Made by a program: the position numbers and the translations under genes. A DNA stretch of 64,000 nucleotides from Xylogone sp. PMI_703 (Eukaryota; Ascomycota; Leotiomycetes): the NCBI GenBank assembly GCA_021399445.1, contig JAJTUQ010000003.1, positions 3,782,001-3,846,000 of the forward strand, in the 5' to 3' direction. Within the stretch, counting starts at the first letter, position 1, and each line of letters begins with the position of its first letter. Below the pieces are notes generated by a model. It saw nothing but the letters and a program-made list of their open reading frames with translations. It searched no databases and was not told where the DNA came from. This document shows, piece by piece, positions 1-12,367 of this stretch.

Positions 1-2591
1 ATCATCTGAGGACCTGGGCCCATTTGTGGCCCCATGAATCCGTTGTTTGGACCATTCATCATGATGGCGGGGCCAAACTGCGGTTGAGGAGGCATGAATT
101 GATGATGGCTCTGAGAAAGTGAGCGGTACTGCGCCATCGGCGGAGCTCCGCCATGATAGGGCATCATTTGAGGGTTGTAGGCAAGCTGTGCAGCTTGGTT
201 CATGGGAGAAGGATATGCCATGGTGGCATTCTGAAGGCGTGGAGATGCGAATGATTGAGCAGAGTGAGATGGCATCATACGATGTTCATCTGGCACAAAC
301 TGGGGCGAAGGCCCGTGTGATTGTTGAGAGCCATGTAGGTTCATGGGTGGTTGACGAGGAGATTGGCGTGGTGGTAGGTTGTGCACACCTTGTTGCAGAT
401 GGAATGGCAACTGGTGGTGATGGGGTTGAGGAACAACATGTGGGGCTGGAATAGGTATCGCCTGGGTTGGGAAAGGTGTCATTTCAAAGAGTTTCGTGTA
501 CGTCAGATGTATTGTTGCGTCAGGCTTATCGCCGTCAGAAGGCTGTCTCCAGGTGGGAGGAGTATCATAAGCCGGTCTGACACCAGCAGTTGCCTTCCAG
601 TTCTTCTCTGGGCCTGGCTTGATAGTCTTAATATGTTCAAACGCGTTGAACTTGGTTTTGAGAGACGGTCGTTCCGCCTCAGGAACAGGCTTCCGACGCA
701 ACAGGGACGCGGAGACTGGTGGAGTGGGATGGCTCTGAACAGTATTCACTGCAGAGCGAGGGCTAGATGTGGAGCTTGGGTTGCCATTAGGATTGAATGT
801 AGGAGCAAAAGGACTTGGTCGGAACTCAGTGCTGTTAGGGTTCAACCTAGCGCCTTGAGCACTTGCAACTCCACTTGAACGACGCGAGAAGTTAGGGTCA
901 ACGGGGTGAGAGGGTCCCGTGGGAGGAACCCTTGATTCATGAACGGGAATCGGCATTATAGGAGTTGAAACGTGCTTGTTCTGCTCAATGCTTCTCAATC
1001 GAGCTGTTAAGCCGCCAGGGCGACCCTGCTGAGCTGGAGAGCCTTGGGTTGGACGATCTCTGAAAGACTGTGAGCTATACTGAGATTGGTGGCCGAACCC
1101 TGGCCCACGAGGTTGATTTTGTCGGCCTGGAACTCCTGCGGGCGGGGTTCCTTGAGATGGTGCGGTAGGGCGCTGTGCTTGTCTGGGTTCTGTTGCGGGA
1201 GTAGCAGGTTTTGCTGCTTCTGTGGCAACTTGCTGCTCTTTCTGTTGTTGCTGTTGCTGCTGTTTCGCGGCCGCTTCTTCAGCATTACGCTTAGCCTTCT
1301 CCTGGATCTCTTTCTGTTTAGCGGGGTCTTTAGCAATAATCGAGACTAGATCAGTTGGGACAGGCGTGTTTAGTTTGAAACTGTTAGCAAACTTCTTCAG
1401 GTCATTCAACTTGATCTCCTTGTCGTTCCTAGCTTTTGCCACGCGCACTTGATCTACGTTCTTCCTTTGTTGCGATGCAAATGTCTTGAATGCCGCTGCA
1501 ACGTCACGTTCCACCGTGGCAGTTGCATTTGGGGCGACATCAGGCTTCTTTTGGGGAGAAGCCGTACGGCTGGCTGCAGCAGGAGTATTAGCTGCGGGTG
1601 TAGCAGTAGCTGGCGTGGCCTTCGTATCAGACGAGGTTGCTGCTATCACGGAGCTGGGTTTGGAAGCCGCAGGTGTTTGAGCTGGTGCTGGTGCTGAAGC
1701 AGGAGCAGGAGCAGGAACCGGGGCAGGTACAGGCGTAGTCGTAGTCTCAGGTTTCGATACTTTAGCAGCTGGAGCAGCCGCAGCTTTGTTCTCAGGCTGC
1801 TTGTCGGGGCGTGCTAATTGAGAAGAAATGATGGCGGGATCTACGGGAGCTCCACTAACCGTCGCCTGTTTAGCAGGCGCACGCTTTGCCGGAGGTGTAT
1901 ATTTGTTAGCTGAAGAGGTGAGAGGCGGGAAATCCTGCCTGCGCACGCCACTGTACCTGCCTTAAAGTTAGTAAACAGAAAAGACGCTACAGGGATCCAG
2001 GGTGCGACCTACTTCTCTTCTTCGTCGAACCCATTCTCTGGGCCAACATGGTCTGTTATTCGCTCTTCTGCTACGTGGGCATTGTTGGCGACACTTCGCT
2101 CGATCTCCCTGGCCTTCCTATCCGCCTCCGCCAACCGTTGGCGGTACAGTGGGTGGTTCTTATCAATTGTGGTGGTGTAGATATTCTCGTCATAGTCCGT
2201 GGTAATCCCAAAACGACGTTCATTTTCAGCGAACTGATCCCATACACCCCCGCTGCTCGAGTTCATACGAGTAGACTCGAGGGAGCCATCCATTCCATCA
2301 GTGGTGCCATCAGGCACCCATGGCTGAAGCACACGCTCACCCTGTAGTCTACCACCGGATATAGCACTATCTGTGCGGAACGAGCTCGAATTGCCTAACC
2401 CAGGTAAGAAACAGCTCATTGAGATAAAACAAGGCACACAAAGACATACCATTTTGCATTTTCCCGTCACCTTTGCCAGCATTGGAGCCCTTGATATCTA
2501 CATTGTCCTTTCTCGGGAAAGGCATGTTGTTCTGCTGATCCCTGTACTTTGTGCCGTTCGTCACGTCGTTGCTGAACTTCTTTTGCACCAT
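1..2591 (-). CDS. PBP1: Ataxin-2/Pbp1-like poly(A)-binding-protein-associated factor (3' end cut by window)
   Basis: Three exons: 2591-2450, 2394-2013 and 1956 to beyond base 1. The introns, 2395-2449 and 1957-2012, have GTATGT..TTAG and GTAGGT..GCAG ends, and both joins keep frame. Seen: an FRTD..ISG segment (about residues 53-61) leads into an LsmAD domain (about 99-165, WDQFAENERRFG then YDENIYTTTID). A long low-complexity tail follows, rich in Pro, Ala and Gln, with a run of seven Gln near 1240-1260. A PAM2-like motif, LNPNSTEFRPSPF, lies near bases 800-850; PAM2 binds the MLLE domain of Pab1. Known for the family: cytoplasmic mRNP protein promoting polyadenylation control and stress-granule assembly. 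Odd: the N-terminal Lsm (SM-ATX) fold normally placed before LsmAD is not recognisable. The first ATG of the frame, at 2591, leaves only about 50 residues before FRTD. The family is certain; the 5' end is not. Confidence 0.87.
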
Positions 2592-2675
2592 ATTCTCTGG
2601 ACAAGTGCTGCCGAGGCCACCTGAGCCGTCACCCTTGATAGATGACGACGTCAAGACTCGATAGCTTCAACAATC

Positions 2676-2856
2676 CTGCAGACCAATCATTAGCATCTGC
2701 TGAGCAGATTGAGCATTGAGTGTGATTATAGAATGGCAAAAGAGCAACAGCGAAGATAACTACACGCGAAGGCACGCGCAAAGTGCGGAGATCCGGATGC
2801 AGTGGGTGAAGCAGCCAGGAACGGCTCTGAGACAGCAGGAGGATTGAATGGCTCAC
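2676..2856 (-). other. Probable 5'-leader intron of the PBP1 gene
   Basis: On the minus strand, GTGAGCC follows ATCGATAAG at 2857, and a TGCTAATG branch point with a TCTGCAG acceptor ends at 2676. This looks like a complete 181-nt intron. In all three frames the joined sequence meets a stop just beside the junction, so it fits an untranslated leader rather than missing N-terminal coding sequence. Confidence 0.5.
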
Positions 2857-3650
2857 CTTATCGATGGAGAATCCCACGTATGTAGTTGCTGATCAATGTC
2901 ACCGTACCAACTACAGGGTGCCAGGATGGGCCCGGAGTTTGTTGGTGTAGATGTAAGCCTTTCTGCTGCGTAAAATCCGACCTGCACCGCCCAAGATGTC
3001 AGCATGTGTTCAAGAGCAGGTGCGGGTGTTGCAGGATTGACCATCTCCTTGCAGAGACGCACCTCGAGCATCGAGGCTTGGGGGTGTAAATATTGAGGCA
3101 GACACGGAAGGTAGGAGGGGAGAAGGAGGAGAAAGGCAAGATCTCACCTCGTGGTAGACAGAGACGTCGAAAATTGCAGCGTAGCCAATTCTGGCGACGG
3201 GGAGTCGAGCTGCAGCAAGGCGTGCGGACTGCAGAGCAAGTGTGCGGTGACGGGCGCCGCAGGCAGGAGTCGATTGAAGGAAGTTCGAAGGCGTCTTGGG
3301 ATGGGGATGGACGAAGGGCCAAATTTGGGGAGGGGGGAATGGGACGAGCAAGCGAAGTGCGCGAGCTCAACAGACAGGAACCTCGAAATTATTATAGAAT
3401 AAACGAAAACGAAGCAGCGGCACGAAATGGAAAAGTTACTCAAAGCTGCGCCAGACTCTGCTTTGCAGCCAGGCTGGCCATCAACGTCGGCAGCAGGCGA
3501 GCGGGATTGTGGGAAGGAAAAAAAAAGTTGCTGGGAGGAGTGGTGATGGGGGAGAAGGGGAAAAGACGAGGTGGAGGGAAGTCGAAAGTGACGGTATGCA
3601 GAAACGAGGAAGAGGTGGGAGGATTGTCGAGGTGTCGTCTCTCACTTACC

Positions 3651-3824
3651 CTCCTCTCCCTCTCTCTCTCTCTCTGGTTGCTCTCTTCCCGGCCGGCAAC
3701 TAGCCTGGGAGTGTCTTTCTTGGGTGTGGGCGCAACCACAGCTCCAGCACCCTTGCAGCGGCCGCCTTGCCCAGTTCGGCACTGGTGTCTGGGGCAGCGA
3801 CGTTGAGACGAGAGAGAGAGAGAG
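3651..3824. repeat. CT tract and GA tract in inverted relation
   Basis: A CT-rich run at 3651-3675 and a GA-rich run at 3809-3824, about 135 bases apart. They are complementary, so a transcript could pair them. They are simple repeats in a promoter region. Confidence 0.6.
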
Positions 3825-6036
3825 ACAACAGAGAGTGTTGGATTGACGGGACTCTATATTTCATTATCATTCTGCTTCTCTTTCTCTCGCTCGTGGAATA
3901 ATTCTCTGGTGCATGTGTGTGTGTTTATTATTCTATTCTATCATGGCTCCCCTGCTGCAACCTCCAGTGCGCGAGCCGTGGAAAGCAGCGAACAATGGCC
4001 GGTGAGGTGGACCGGTGCTGGGTGCAGGCACCTCGTTCGACCACGAACTGTGACTCTCCAGAGGCGGCCAGGATTGGGTGCGGGCATGCAGCAAAGAAGC
4101 CTCGAGTACGGGGGAGATAGGGCAGAGGAATACATTTCTGGGTACGAAGGCTACTGGGTATATACGGGGTACTGGGTACTCTCTACTCCATTCGCAAGAC
4201 TGCACTACGTGGTGTAATGTAATGTACTGTACAGTTACTTTCGTTACTTTTGAACGGTCCGCCCTCGATCCGCCTTTTGGGCCTGGGAGGTTTGCCCCGG
4301 GCAGACCCAGAGCAGGGAGGCTTAGCCTGAAGCATCTCGCCCACAAAAGCCCAATCCATCGACTGGATCCCCATCACCAAACGAAGGACGTGGACTGGGC
4401 AATGGCCTCAACCATCCGCCTACAAGTGCTATCTATTATTTGACAGATTCCACATAGCTAACTCGTACAGCAGCACTTCTGCATTCCACGGCGCCCAGAT
4501 GATCTCCCATGCCATGTGCATCATCCTGCCTTGCATTGCCTCTTAGTGCCCTTTGTTTCTTTTTTTCCTCTTTGGCCATTTTCCTTTCTTTTTTCTACCA
4601 TCAGAATTCGTCAAAGAATCTTTGTGGGCTCCCGTCAGCGCTGATGGGTTGCTGCGGATGAACCTGGGCCGGCTGATTGCGTGAGCCAGAACCGACTCTT
4701 GTCTGTGCATTCGTTCCCGCGCTGCTTTGCAGAGATGCAAAGACAGACAGAGAAGGAGAGAGCCAAGGTCTAGTCATGACGGTGCCTCACTCCGTTCCCG
4801 CAGCTTGCGTAGTCTTACATCTTTCCATGCGCCCCAGCTGCATGCACACAAACTGTTACTTGCACTTCCAAAGGCCCTGGGAAACGAAACTTGAGATCTG
4901 CGCCAATTTGCGATGCTGCGGCACACACAGCGAGGAGAGCTTCTCCATCATGTACGATACAACAATCCAGCACGGTACCGCATCACGCACCCCAGGTTGG
5001 GCGTTGACAGGCAGCATATCTAGCTGGGACGCTACCCGAGACGGCGACACGTGCAAACACATGCCCCTCCTCAGGCGAGATAACGAGTTCGAAGGAATTT
5101 CTTTGCACGAAGCAGAGTCCGAAAAAGCAGAGATGCTGTACAAGACGCGGGCCTGTATTGTTTCCATTCTAGCAACCTATCTGGAAGACATGTTTCCTCT
5201 GGAAGGAGGCGGTAGGACCCCTAAAGGCCCGACAGAAAGCTTGAGTCCCGCTCTGAGGATGGATGAAACAATCTCTCGAGAATCCGTACGGGGCTCAGTC
5301 ACATCCACAAGCCAATCGGGGCGATCCTACTCCATCGGCCCCGTTCCAGACCCACCATGCCGGATATGGTCTAGTACCATTCACAGGGTGTTTCAACCTG
5401 ACGGATCAGGCCGAACACCTGATCCCCTGCCAAAGTCGTGTGGTTTGTGGTTTTATCAGGTCGCCAGCCAGGCCAGATCGCAGGCCTGGAGAACTCGCTT
5501 TGAGTCTGCGACATCATCTGGCCGATGACTCTAGTGGGACAAAAAAGAGAGGCCATAGTGGAATTAATGGATTCCAGAATTCTTCCACAAAACAAAAACA
5601 AAAGGTCAAAGCAAGTTGACATGTTCTCTGTCACAATGGGTGTTCGTACGCCACAGCATGGCGTCGCACCATCCATGGAACCGCATATCAACATGAATTA
5701 AGCATAAGGTTGTCGCCAATATTCCCGGCGTCCAGTATCGATACACACATTCGCGATAAACTATCAGGATCAGCGTCGCGGCGGTACAGATAGGCTGAAG
5801 AACCCCATGGGAGCTAGGCTGTTTCCGCTAACCACCAGCCTCATGATTTTCTGGCTGCTTGAGGATTGAAGCGCTTACAAGGGCACGCATTCCAAGGAAA
5901 AAGGAATGGAAAAGGTACACAGGAGAGCACAAAGATGTTGTGGTGCAGTTGTCACATTGCGCGTATGCCCGTCGAGACAAAGCAGCCAATTATGCGCGCA
6001 GTCGCCGTGATGGAAGTTGTACAGTACGTTGTGGTC

Positions 6037-6059
6037 GTGTGTGTGTGTTTGTGTGTGTG
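6037..6059 (+). repeat. GT dinucleotide tract
   Basis: A GTGTGTGTGTTTGTGTGTGT-like microsatellite about 300 bases before BUD6. Confidence 0.75.
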
Positions 6060-6355
6060 AAATGTGACTCCTCTGATGGTCCGCTGCATGGCCCCGGGGC
6101 GGCACATTCGCTAAGGAGCGTGAGCTCGGGCCAGATAAACCTCACATCGTATTGCCTATCCGCTTTTGGTAGGGACCACGGAAACCTTAAACCTACCCCG
6201 AGATTCACGCTGTAGTCCGCAATATCCCATTCACGCTCGCTCAAGCTGCCACCTTCACTCGGCCTGCAAAATTGCAGTCCACTTCATGACACCGTGACAC
6301 ATCCGGCCAGAACTACACACCACATACCAGATCACACGAGAATCAAACAGAACAG

Positions 6356-9300
6356 ATGCAGGCTTCGTCGGGCTCCCAGCGCCCTGCTCACAGGAGATCC
6401 CCCATCGCGGATCCAGGGCCTCCTCCAAGCGTGCCGGCGCGAGCGATGTCTCCTACCTCAGGCTCGATCCAGTCTCGGCCATCAACCTCCTCCGGACGAT
6501 CTACACAGAATGGCGCGGGAAGCAGGAGGCAGAACGTACGTGCGCTGTTCCAGCAATGCCTGATCCTCCCAGCTTGAGATGCCACATAACGCTAACATAT
6601 TCCCTTGTCCAGACCTCGTCCGGCTCCGGCAGCAATCCAGCACCACCTCTCTCGCAGATAGAAAAGAGCGTCACCCATCTGCTCGTCGCCACCAAGCAGC
6701 TGCTCGAGACACTCACGCAATGGTCTCGGCACCAAGCGACGGATACCCAAGTCTCCGATGTTTACGTGCGACTGGGCTACGAGTTCAACATTGCCTGCAG
6801 GGCATTCACGGCGATTAATGTCGACACCTCAGATCTGGGCAATGTCCCCGAGCTGTTGCGCGACATCTTAGAATCAACACTCAGCCAGGAAGCAAGCGTG
6901 GAGAGTTTGGAGCGATATCTACCTAAGATCCGAGATATCATCATTAATTTACTGCATGGCCTGAAACGAAAACAACAGAAATTGCGGCAGAAGCAGGCAA
7001 GAGAAGGGTCCATGTCGTCCACAGATAGCCAGGTCCCACCGAGGACCTCAAGTGTGAGCAGTCTAGACAGTGGAGGTGCTCCCACAAACTCGATAATGGA
7101 GCAGGTAATGGGTGGCGAACAGCCACGACCTGGTAGCTCGATAGGGAATCGTCCGACTTCTCCTCCAAGCCAAGTACCTCCGCGAATGTCATCTGCATCT
7201 CAGAGAGCTATTCCTCCCCGGGATCAGTCTCGCGGCTCGGTTTCCTCTGAGCAGTCCTCTCAATCGTCGATATCGAGCACAGCTATGCAGAATATACCTG
7301 TCCTGCCTCCTTACCCGACAAACGATACAAAACCGGCTGCTCGAATCCCAGCTGAAGATCTGTCTGTAGATAACTTTCCGCCTCCACCACCTCCACCAAA
7401 AGAGCAGAATGCTTTTGCAGCCTTACAGCGAGGTGGAGAATTGGAACGTCGTGCTTCTCGACGATATTCGCAATACCAAATATCTAAACTAGTTGGGGCT
7501 TCGCCTAATGGTGTACCAATGCTGCCAACGCAAAGTTCTCCTCTGCCAAACAGGGGGCGCTTTGAATCACGAGAATCGATGAGAGCCGTTCAAACTAGAG
7601 GAGAGCAGAATCATGGACGCCAGAACTCTACGATCAACCGTGCTTCTCAAATCATAACACAACCTCCTGTTCTTGCCCCTCCCCCTCCTAGTGAACTGCC
7701 CGCCTCTGACAGCTCTCCCGAGAAGAGTCCAGATGAGAAAGTTCGACAATCTCCACTAGAGTACGAGGCGCCGAGCGCCACTCTGAAAGGCCCACCTATA
7801 GATATTCTTCCTCCTTTGCCGCCCTCGTCCGAAGATCTGAGTCCCGTTATGCAACATTCTGATACCAAACAGAAGCCAGAAAGACCAGAGACTCCACCGC
7901 AACCGGCGCGGGAAAGTCAGCTGACTCCGGACGATTCTCCTCCACCTCCAGATAGAGATCTAACAATATTCCTTCAATACAAGACCAAAGTCAAGAAATT
8001 TGTTCTTGCGGAGGGGCACAAGGGCTTAACCATGGCAAGACTGCAACTGGCTTTTATCGAGAAATTTGCATGGAATACGCACCATAATGGGGTTGATTTG
8101 CCGGAAATCTATGTGCAGGATCCTATATCTGGAGTACGGCATGAACTTGAGGATATGAGTGATGTCAAGGATCGCTCAGTCTTGGTTCTCAATGTGGAAG
8201 TTTTGGATGAGGTCAAACGCCATATAGATGAAGGTATTGGGGGGTTGAGGAAGATAGTCGAGAGCGTGAAAACTTCGCTCGAGGATCAGCAGGCCACGAT
8301 ACAGAGGGTATCCGATCGTCAACAAGACACAGCGAAAGAAATGGCCCGCTTAGCAGCAGCGCCACCTTCGTCAGCAAGAGTCTCATTTATCGAATCTCAA
8401 CACCTGAACGGGACACCTCCCAGCGCCAGCGCCATCAACAGCCAGTCCCAGCTCACAGAAATTCAGAATCTTCGTAGAGACCTGGCGGTGCTACGACAAA
8501 CATACTCTGGCTTTCAATCAGATATCCAGAGCTCAATGTCTGCCATTCGTAACAAGGCCAACTCAGTCAAGGCTACAGCAATCAAAGCGGCCATTCCAAG
8601 TATTGATGGTGAATCTGGACGGGCCTACGTCAACGCTGGCAAGAAGACTCTTAGTGAAGATTCTGACAGACTTGTTGGCCAAGTGGACGACCTGCAGGAT
8701 GTGGTAGAAGATCTCCGTAAGGACGTCGTAATGCGTGGTGTACGTCCGCTGCCACGACAACTCGAGACCGTAGCCAAGGATATTTCTCAGGCTACACAAG
8801 AGTTGAAGAAGATGCAAGAGTTCCTGAAGCGAGAGCGACCAATCTGGACCAAGATCTGGGAGAAGGAACTGGAGACTGTGTGCAATGATCGTGAAGAGAT
8901 GACAATGCAAGAAGACCTCGCGGCTGATTTGGAGGATGATCTCGAGAAGGCTGCCCAGACATTTGCACTAGTAGAGCAAGCTACCAAGGAGCAAATGAAG
9001 GATGCGCGTCCTACGAGAACACTGAACCATGTTAATCCAGCCGCTGATCCAACGGCTGCAAAAGAAGGAATGCTTGATGAAGTGAGGGCTTTACGGCCAA
9101 ACCATGAGAACCGCGTCGAGGCAATTGAGCGCGCTGAAAAGCTTCGGCAGAAAGAACTAGAGAGTCGGCGAGGTGGTGAGTTCCAGAAGGAGCTCGGTGC
9201 GTTCGTCGAAGAAGGCAGGCTGAAGAAGTCCGGTGGATTCGAGGAAGTAGAACGGGCGAGGAAGGCGAAGGACGACAGGATCAGGAGGGAAGTCTGGGAG

Positions 9301-9462
9301 AGAATGAACGGGACGATAACAATGGAGCCACCTGCAGGTGAGGCATCGACGAGTGAAGGAGGTGGTGGTAGTAATAGCCCAGGAGGCGAGGAGAATATCT
9401 ACTCCCCTTCAGAGCAGCAGCCGCATGAAGGAGTTAATGGTGATGCCGTAAATGAAATCTAA
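6356..9462 (+). CDS. BUD6: Bud6/AIP3 actin- and formin-interacting polarity protein
   Basis: Exon 1 is 6356-6535 (60 codons) and exon 2 is 6613-9462. The intron 6536-6612 is GTACGT..GTCCAG, giving 1009 residues. Seen: a Ser/Pro-rich N-terminus; a helical N-terminal region about residues 70-190 (starting PLSQIEKSVTHLL); a long disordered middle with proline runs (FPPPPPPPK, LAPPPPSELP); then the AIP3 core from about 507 (DLTIFLQYKTKVKKFVLAEG) through heptad-rich coiled coils to about 950. The C-terminus is low complexity (GEASTSEGGGGS). Known for the family: it binds actin monomers and activates formins at polarity sites and hyphal tips. Length and domain order match filamentous-fungal Bud6. 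The ATG at 6356 is preferred because it makes the intron join in frame. Confidence 0.93.
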
Positions 9463-10420
9463 TGTATTTATTACACTTTTGTCTTCTTGCTTTCTTCTTG
9501 TAGGTAGGGGGGAAATAGGCTACCCACGGGCGGTCCACTGGGAGTTCTTTACACTTTTTATAGAGAGAGAGAATAGCGAATATCTCGATGAGTTTTAACT
9601 GTACCTAGGTTTTCAAATGCTGCTTTTTTTGGGCTGTATTTTAACGAGGAGAAGGTTGAGTCTAGATACACACTCTGTATATATGCATAACATCGAAGTT
9701 CATGACTACACTTCCCTGTGTTTCTTTCATCTTTCTGGGGATTACGACTTCATGAGGGGGTATTTGAGCTGATTTGATAAAAGGGACTATATAAAGGGTT
9801 CGTTTATGCAGAAATCAATTTAAGCCATCTGAGAAAAGGGGAGAGAGTGTGGTGTTTCGCAAAATCGGCAAATCACCAGGTCCTATACAGTTGGGTGATT
9901 GATACGTCAATTTCACAATCCAATTCTTTATTCTTCTTGTTTTGAATTAGTTTTATATTGTTTTTATTATAGATGGTATATATATGATATTATCCTTAGC
10001 TTAGCCAGGAAAGATACATCGGCAGTTAACAGTGAAACCAATCGAGTACTGCCGCCCTTTCCCTCCCGCTATTGACAGACACAGAAACACATAAGATTAT
10101 CATCAAACATTCCCCGCTTTTTTTAACACCGCGCTCGCTCTAAGTTCATGAAAATGCCGTGAATGATCATTCTGAAATTGTGGTTTTTGTTTTCAAAGAT
10201 AGAGAAGACTCTCTTCTCCATATCCATTGAAATCGAATTATTTTTGGCACACATATCGTGAATGATTCGCTCGCCGAAACGCCTTGCAGTAAATGACAAG
10301 AGTAAAAACAAGAGGTATTAGGTATTAGATCGAATGGAGGCGGGCTATATGAGGGTATGGTACAGTCGGATTCGAAGGGTTCAGGTGAGAAGGAGAATGG
10401 ATCTGGATGAGATGAGAAGG
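9463..10420. other. Convergent intergenic region (3' ends of BUD6 and MFS gene)
   Basis: AT-rich trailer sequence of two convergent genes, with T-rich stretches and TATATA segments near 9970. No coding frame or RNA gene is supported. Confidence 0.6.
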
Positions 10421-12367
10421 TTATGCGGTAGCTCTCTGCGAACCCGTTCGTACCTTCTCCAGGTCAATTTCCGGTTCCTCTGCATCATCGGCATCGGCCA
10501 AGTTGTCCAGGGCTGTGGGAGCAAAGGCGCTCTTCTTTCTAAGGGTGGCACCGTAGTAATAGAAGCCAATTGGAATAGGCACCAACACAGCGGCAACACA
10601 ACCTAGTAATGTTCCCGTCCAGTTCACATGAAGTGCTTTGAACATGTACTGGCTGAACAGGGGGAAGCCAGCACCAGCAAGCGAACGGAGGAAGGTGTTT
10701 GCAGCGATGGCGGAGGCAGCGAACATGAGGTATGCATCAACCAGATAATTCAGAGCCTGGAGGAAAATGGCAAGAAGACCAAAGCCAGTGAAGAGTCCGG
10801 ACAGTGTTGGCACAATCCAATGGATGTCTTTGGTATAGCCTGTCCAACCAAACCAGAAGAGACCAATGGCAAAGGCAACGCCTCCGACAATAACGGGTGG
10901 AAGACGCCATTCTGGGATAGGGATCCCATTGTTAGCTGCCAATTTGCGGTTGTAGGAAGGCTGGGTTAGCATAATGTAGATGCTAGCCAAAAGTTGGCCT
11001 ATGATCATGCCAAAGTAGGGAAGGCCGCCAACTCCAGGAGTGAAGCCATGGATCTGCTGGAAGACAATTGGGTATGCTGTCAAGAAGAGGTAGAGCAGAC
11101 CATAAATGAAGGCCATGTAGATGGAAAGGAGGAGAACAATGGGCTCGGTGAACAGGAGGCGCATTGGTCGAGAGAAGTTCTTGGTTACCAACTCTCGGAA
11201 ATCGACTTCGATTTCTTCCTGCTTGGCGTGGATTCCCCAATTCTTAGTTCTACGACGGAGTTCGGTTGCCTTTGAGATCAGGATGACGGGGGGGTACGTC
11301 TCCTCAAGGAAGAGAAGATCGAGGATGAAGGCAGAGAAGCCGAGAATAGCAGTCAACCACTCTGTCCATCTCCAGCCAAGATGGCTCTCCACAATGAATC
11401 CGCCAATGAACGGAGCCAGTAATGGACCGGTAAATACCATGACCGAGAAGACGGTGATAGCCAATCCTCGCGTGCGGTTGTTGAACATATCCGAGAAGAC
11501 AGCCGCTACGACTGCTAGGGGGCAGGATGCAAACAGTCCACCAAAGAATCGACATAACATAATGGTCTGGAGATCCTTTGCCGCGGCCACTGCAACTTGG
11601 AAGATGGAAAAGCCGAACATGGAAATCACAATTGGGAGACGTCGGCCACGAAGTTCACTCAAGGGAGCCCAGAATGTTGGGCCGAGGGCAAAACCAAGGA
11701 CGTAGAGGGACAGACCCAAAAGACCAACTTCGGTTGAGACGTGGTATTGTCTTGCGATGGTAGTCGTTGCTGTCGAGAAGATACTGGAGGTGAACGCAGC
11801 TAATAGGGTTGTATAGCCTAACATCACGGCAGTCAAGACCCTATAAAAAGAGACTCGTGTTAGTCTCTCTTCTTCTGTCTACTTCACTAGAGGGGAAGGC
11901 CAAACTTACTTCTTCCTGAGCGGCCAATTCTGGGCATGCAATGGATCGTCTGGTCCATCAAATTCAACAACGTACGCCTCTCTCTCGGGTAATGGAGGAG
12001 GGTATGGCTTTCCACCACCGAATTCTGGTAAGGGCCGCTTGCTATCTCTTGTTCGCGTAGCCAAAGCACCGCCGGTGGTGCCTGTGTGCTGACTCTTCGC
12101 CGTCTGGATCCTGCTCAACATAGTAGGGTTGCGCTCCAAGTCACGTTGGGTAGACGCTCGACTGACGATGCTGGGTCGTTGAGCCACGGAAGAGGCTTCA
12201 GATGAGGAGGATGAGGTAGACGAGACGGTTGCTGTGCGTTCGATTTCATGGCTTGGTCGTTCGATGGCGCTGGACTCTGCATGCAGATGCTGGTGCTGAT
12301 GGCTGCCAAACCTCTCGGGCGAGGCATCTCGCTCGTTGTTCGAGATCCTTTGGTCGATCTCGTTCAT
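10421..12367 (-). CDS. MFS drug/polyamine-type proton antiporter (DHA1, Tpo1/Caf5-like)
   Basis: Two exons, 12367-11910 and 11840-10421, joined across GTAAGT..TATAG (11841-11909); 625 residues. Seen: a long hydrophilic, Ser/Arg-rich cytoplasmic N-terminus (about 150 residues) ending in the family signature [18 protein letters not shown]. Twelve hydrophobic segments follow, with a motif-A-like loop after TM2 ([10 protein letters not shown]), a TM5 antiporter-type stretch ([13 protein letters not shown]) and LGWRW after it. The central loop is charged and the C-terminal tail acidic ([15 protein letters not shown]). Known for the family: plasma-membrane proton antiporters exporting polyamines, fungicides or other toxic compounds. 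The substrate cannot be told from sequence. It sits alone between a convergent BUD6 and a 2.6-kb upstream region. Confidence 0.9.

Larger units (their letters stand above)
2592..6355. other. Divergent intergenic region between PBP1 and BUD6
   Basis: About 3.8 kb between divergently transcribed genes, probably leaders and promoters. It holds a CT tract (3651-3675), a GA tract (3809-3824) and a GT tract (6037-6059), plus scattered GTAC palindromes such as TGTACTGTACAG near 4222. An open frame at 4677-5528 on the plus strand is unusually long for non-coding DNA (first ATG at 4776, 250 residues) but shows no domain I recognise. No tRNA or rRNA was seen. Confidence 0.6.

Noticed and set aside
3093..3806. 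237-codon plus-strand open frame
   Set aside because: It lies in strongly purine-rich DNA where stops are rare. The product is low-complexity Arg/Gly/Glu then Ser/Leu repeats from the CT tract, and it overlaps the PBP1 leader.
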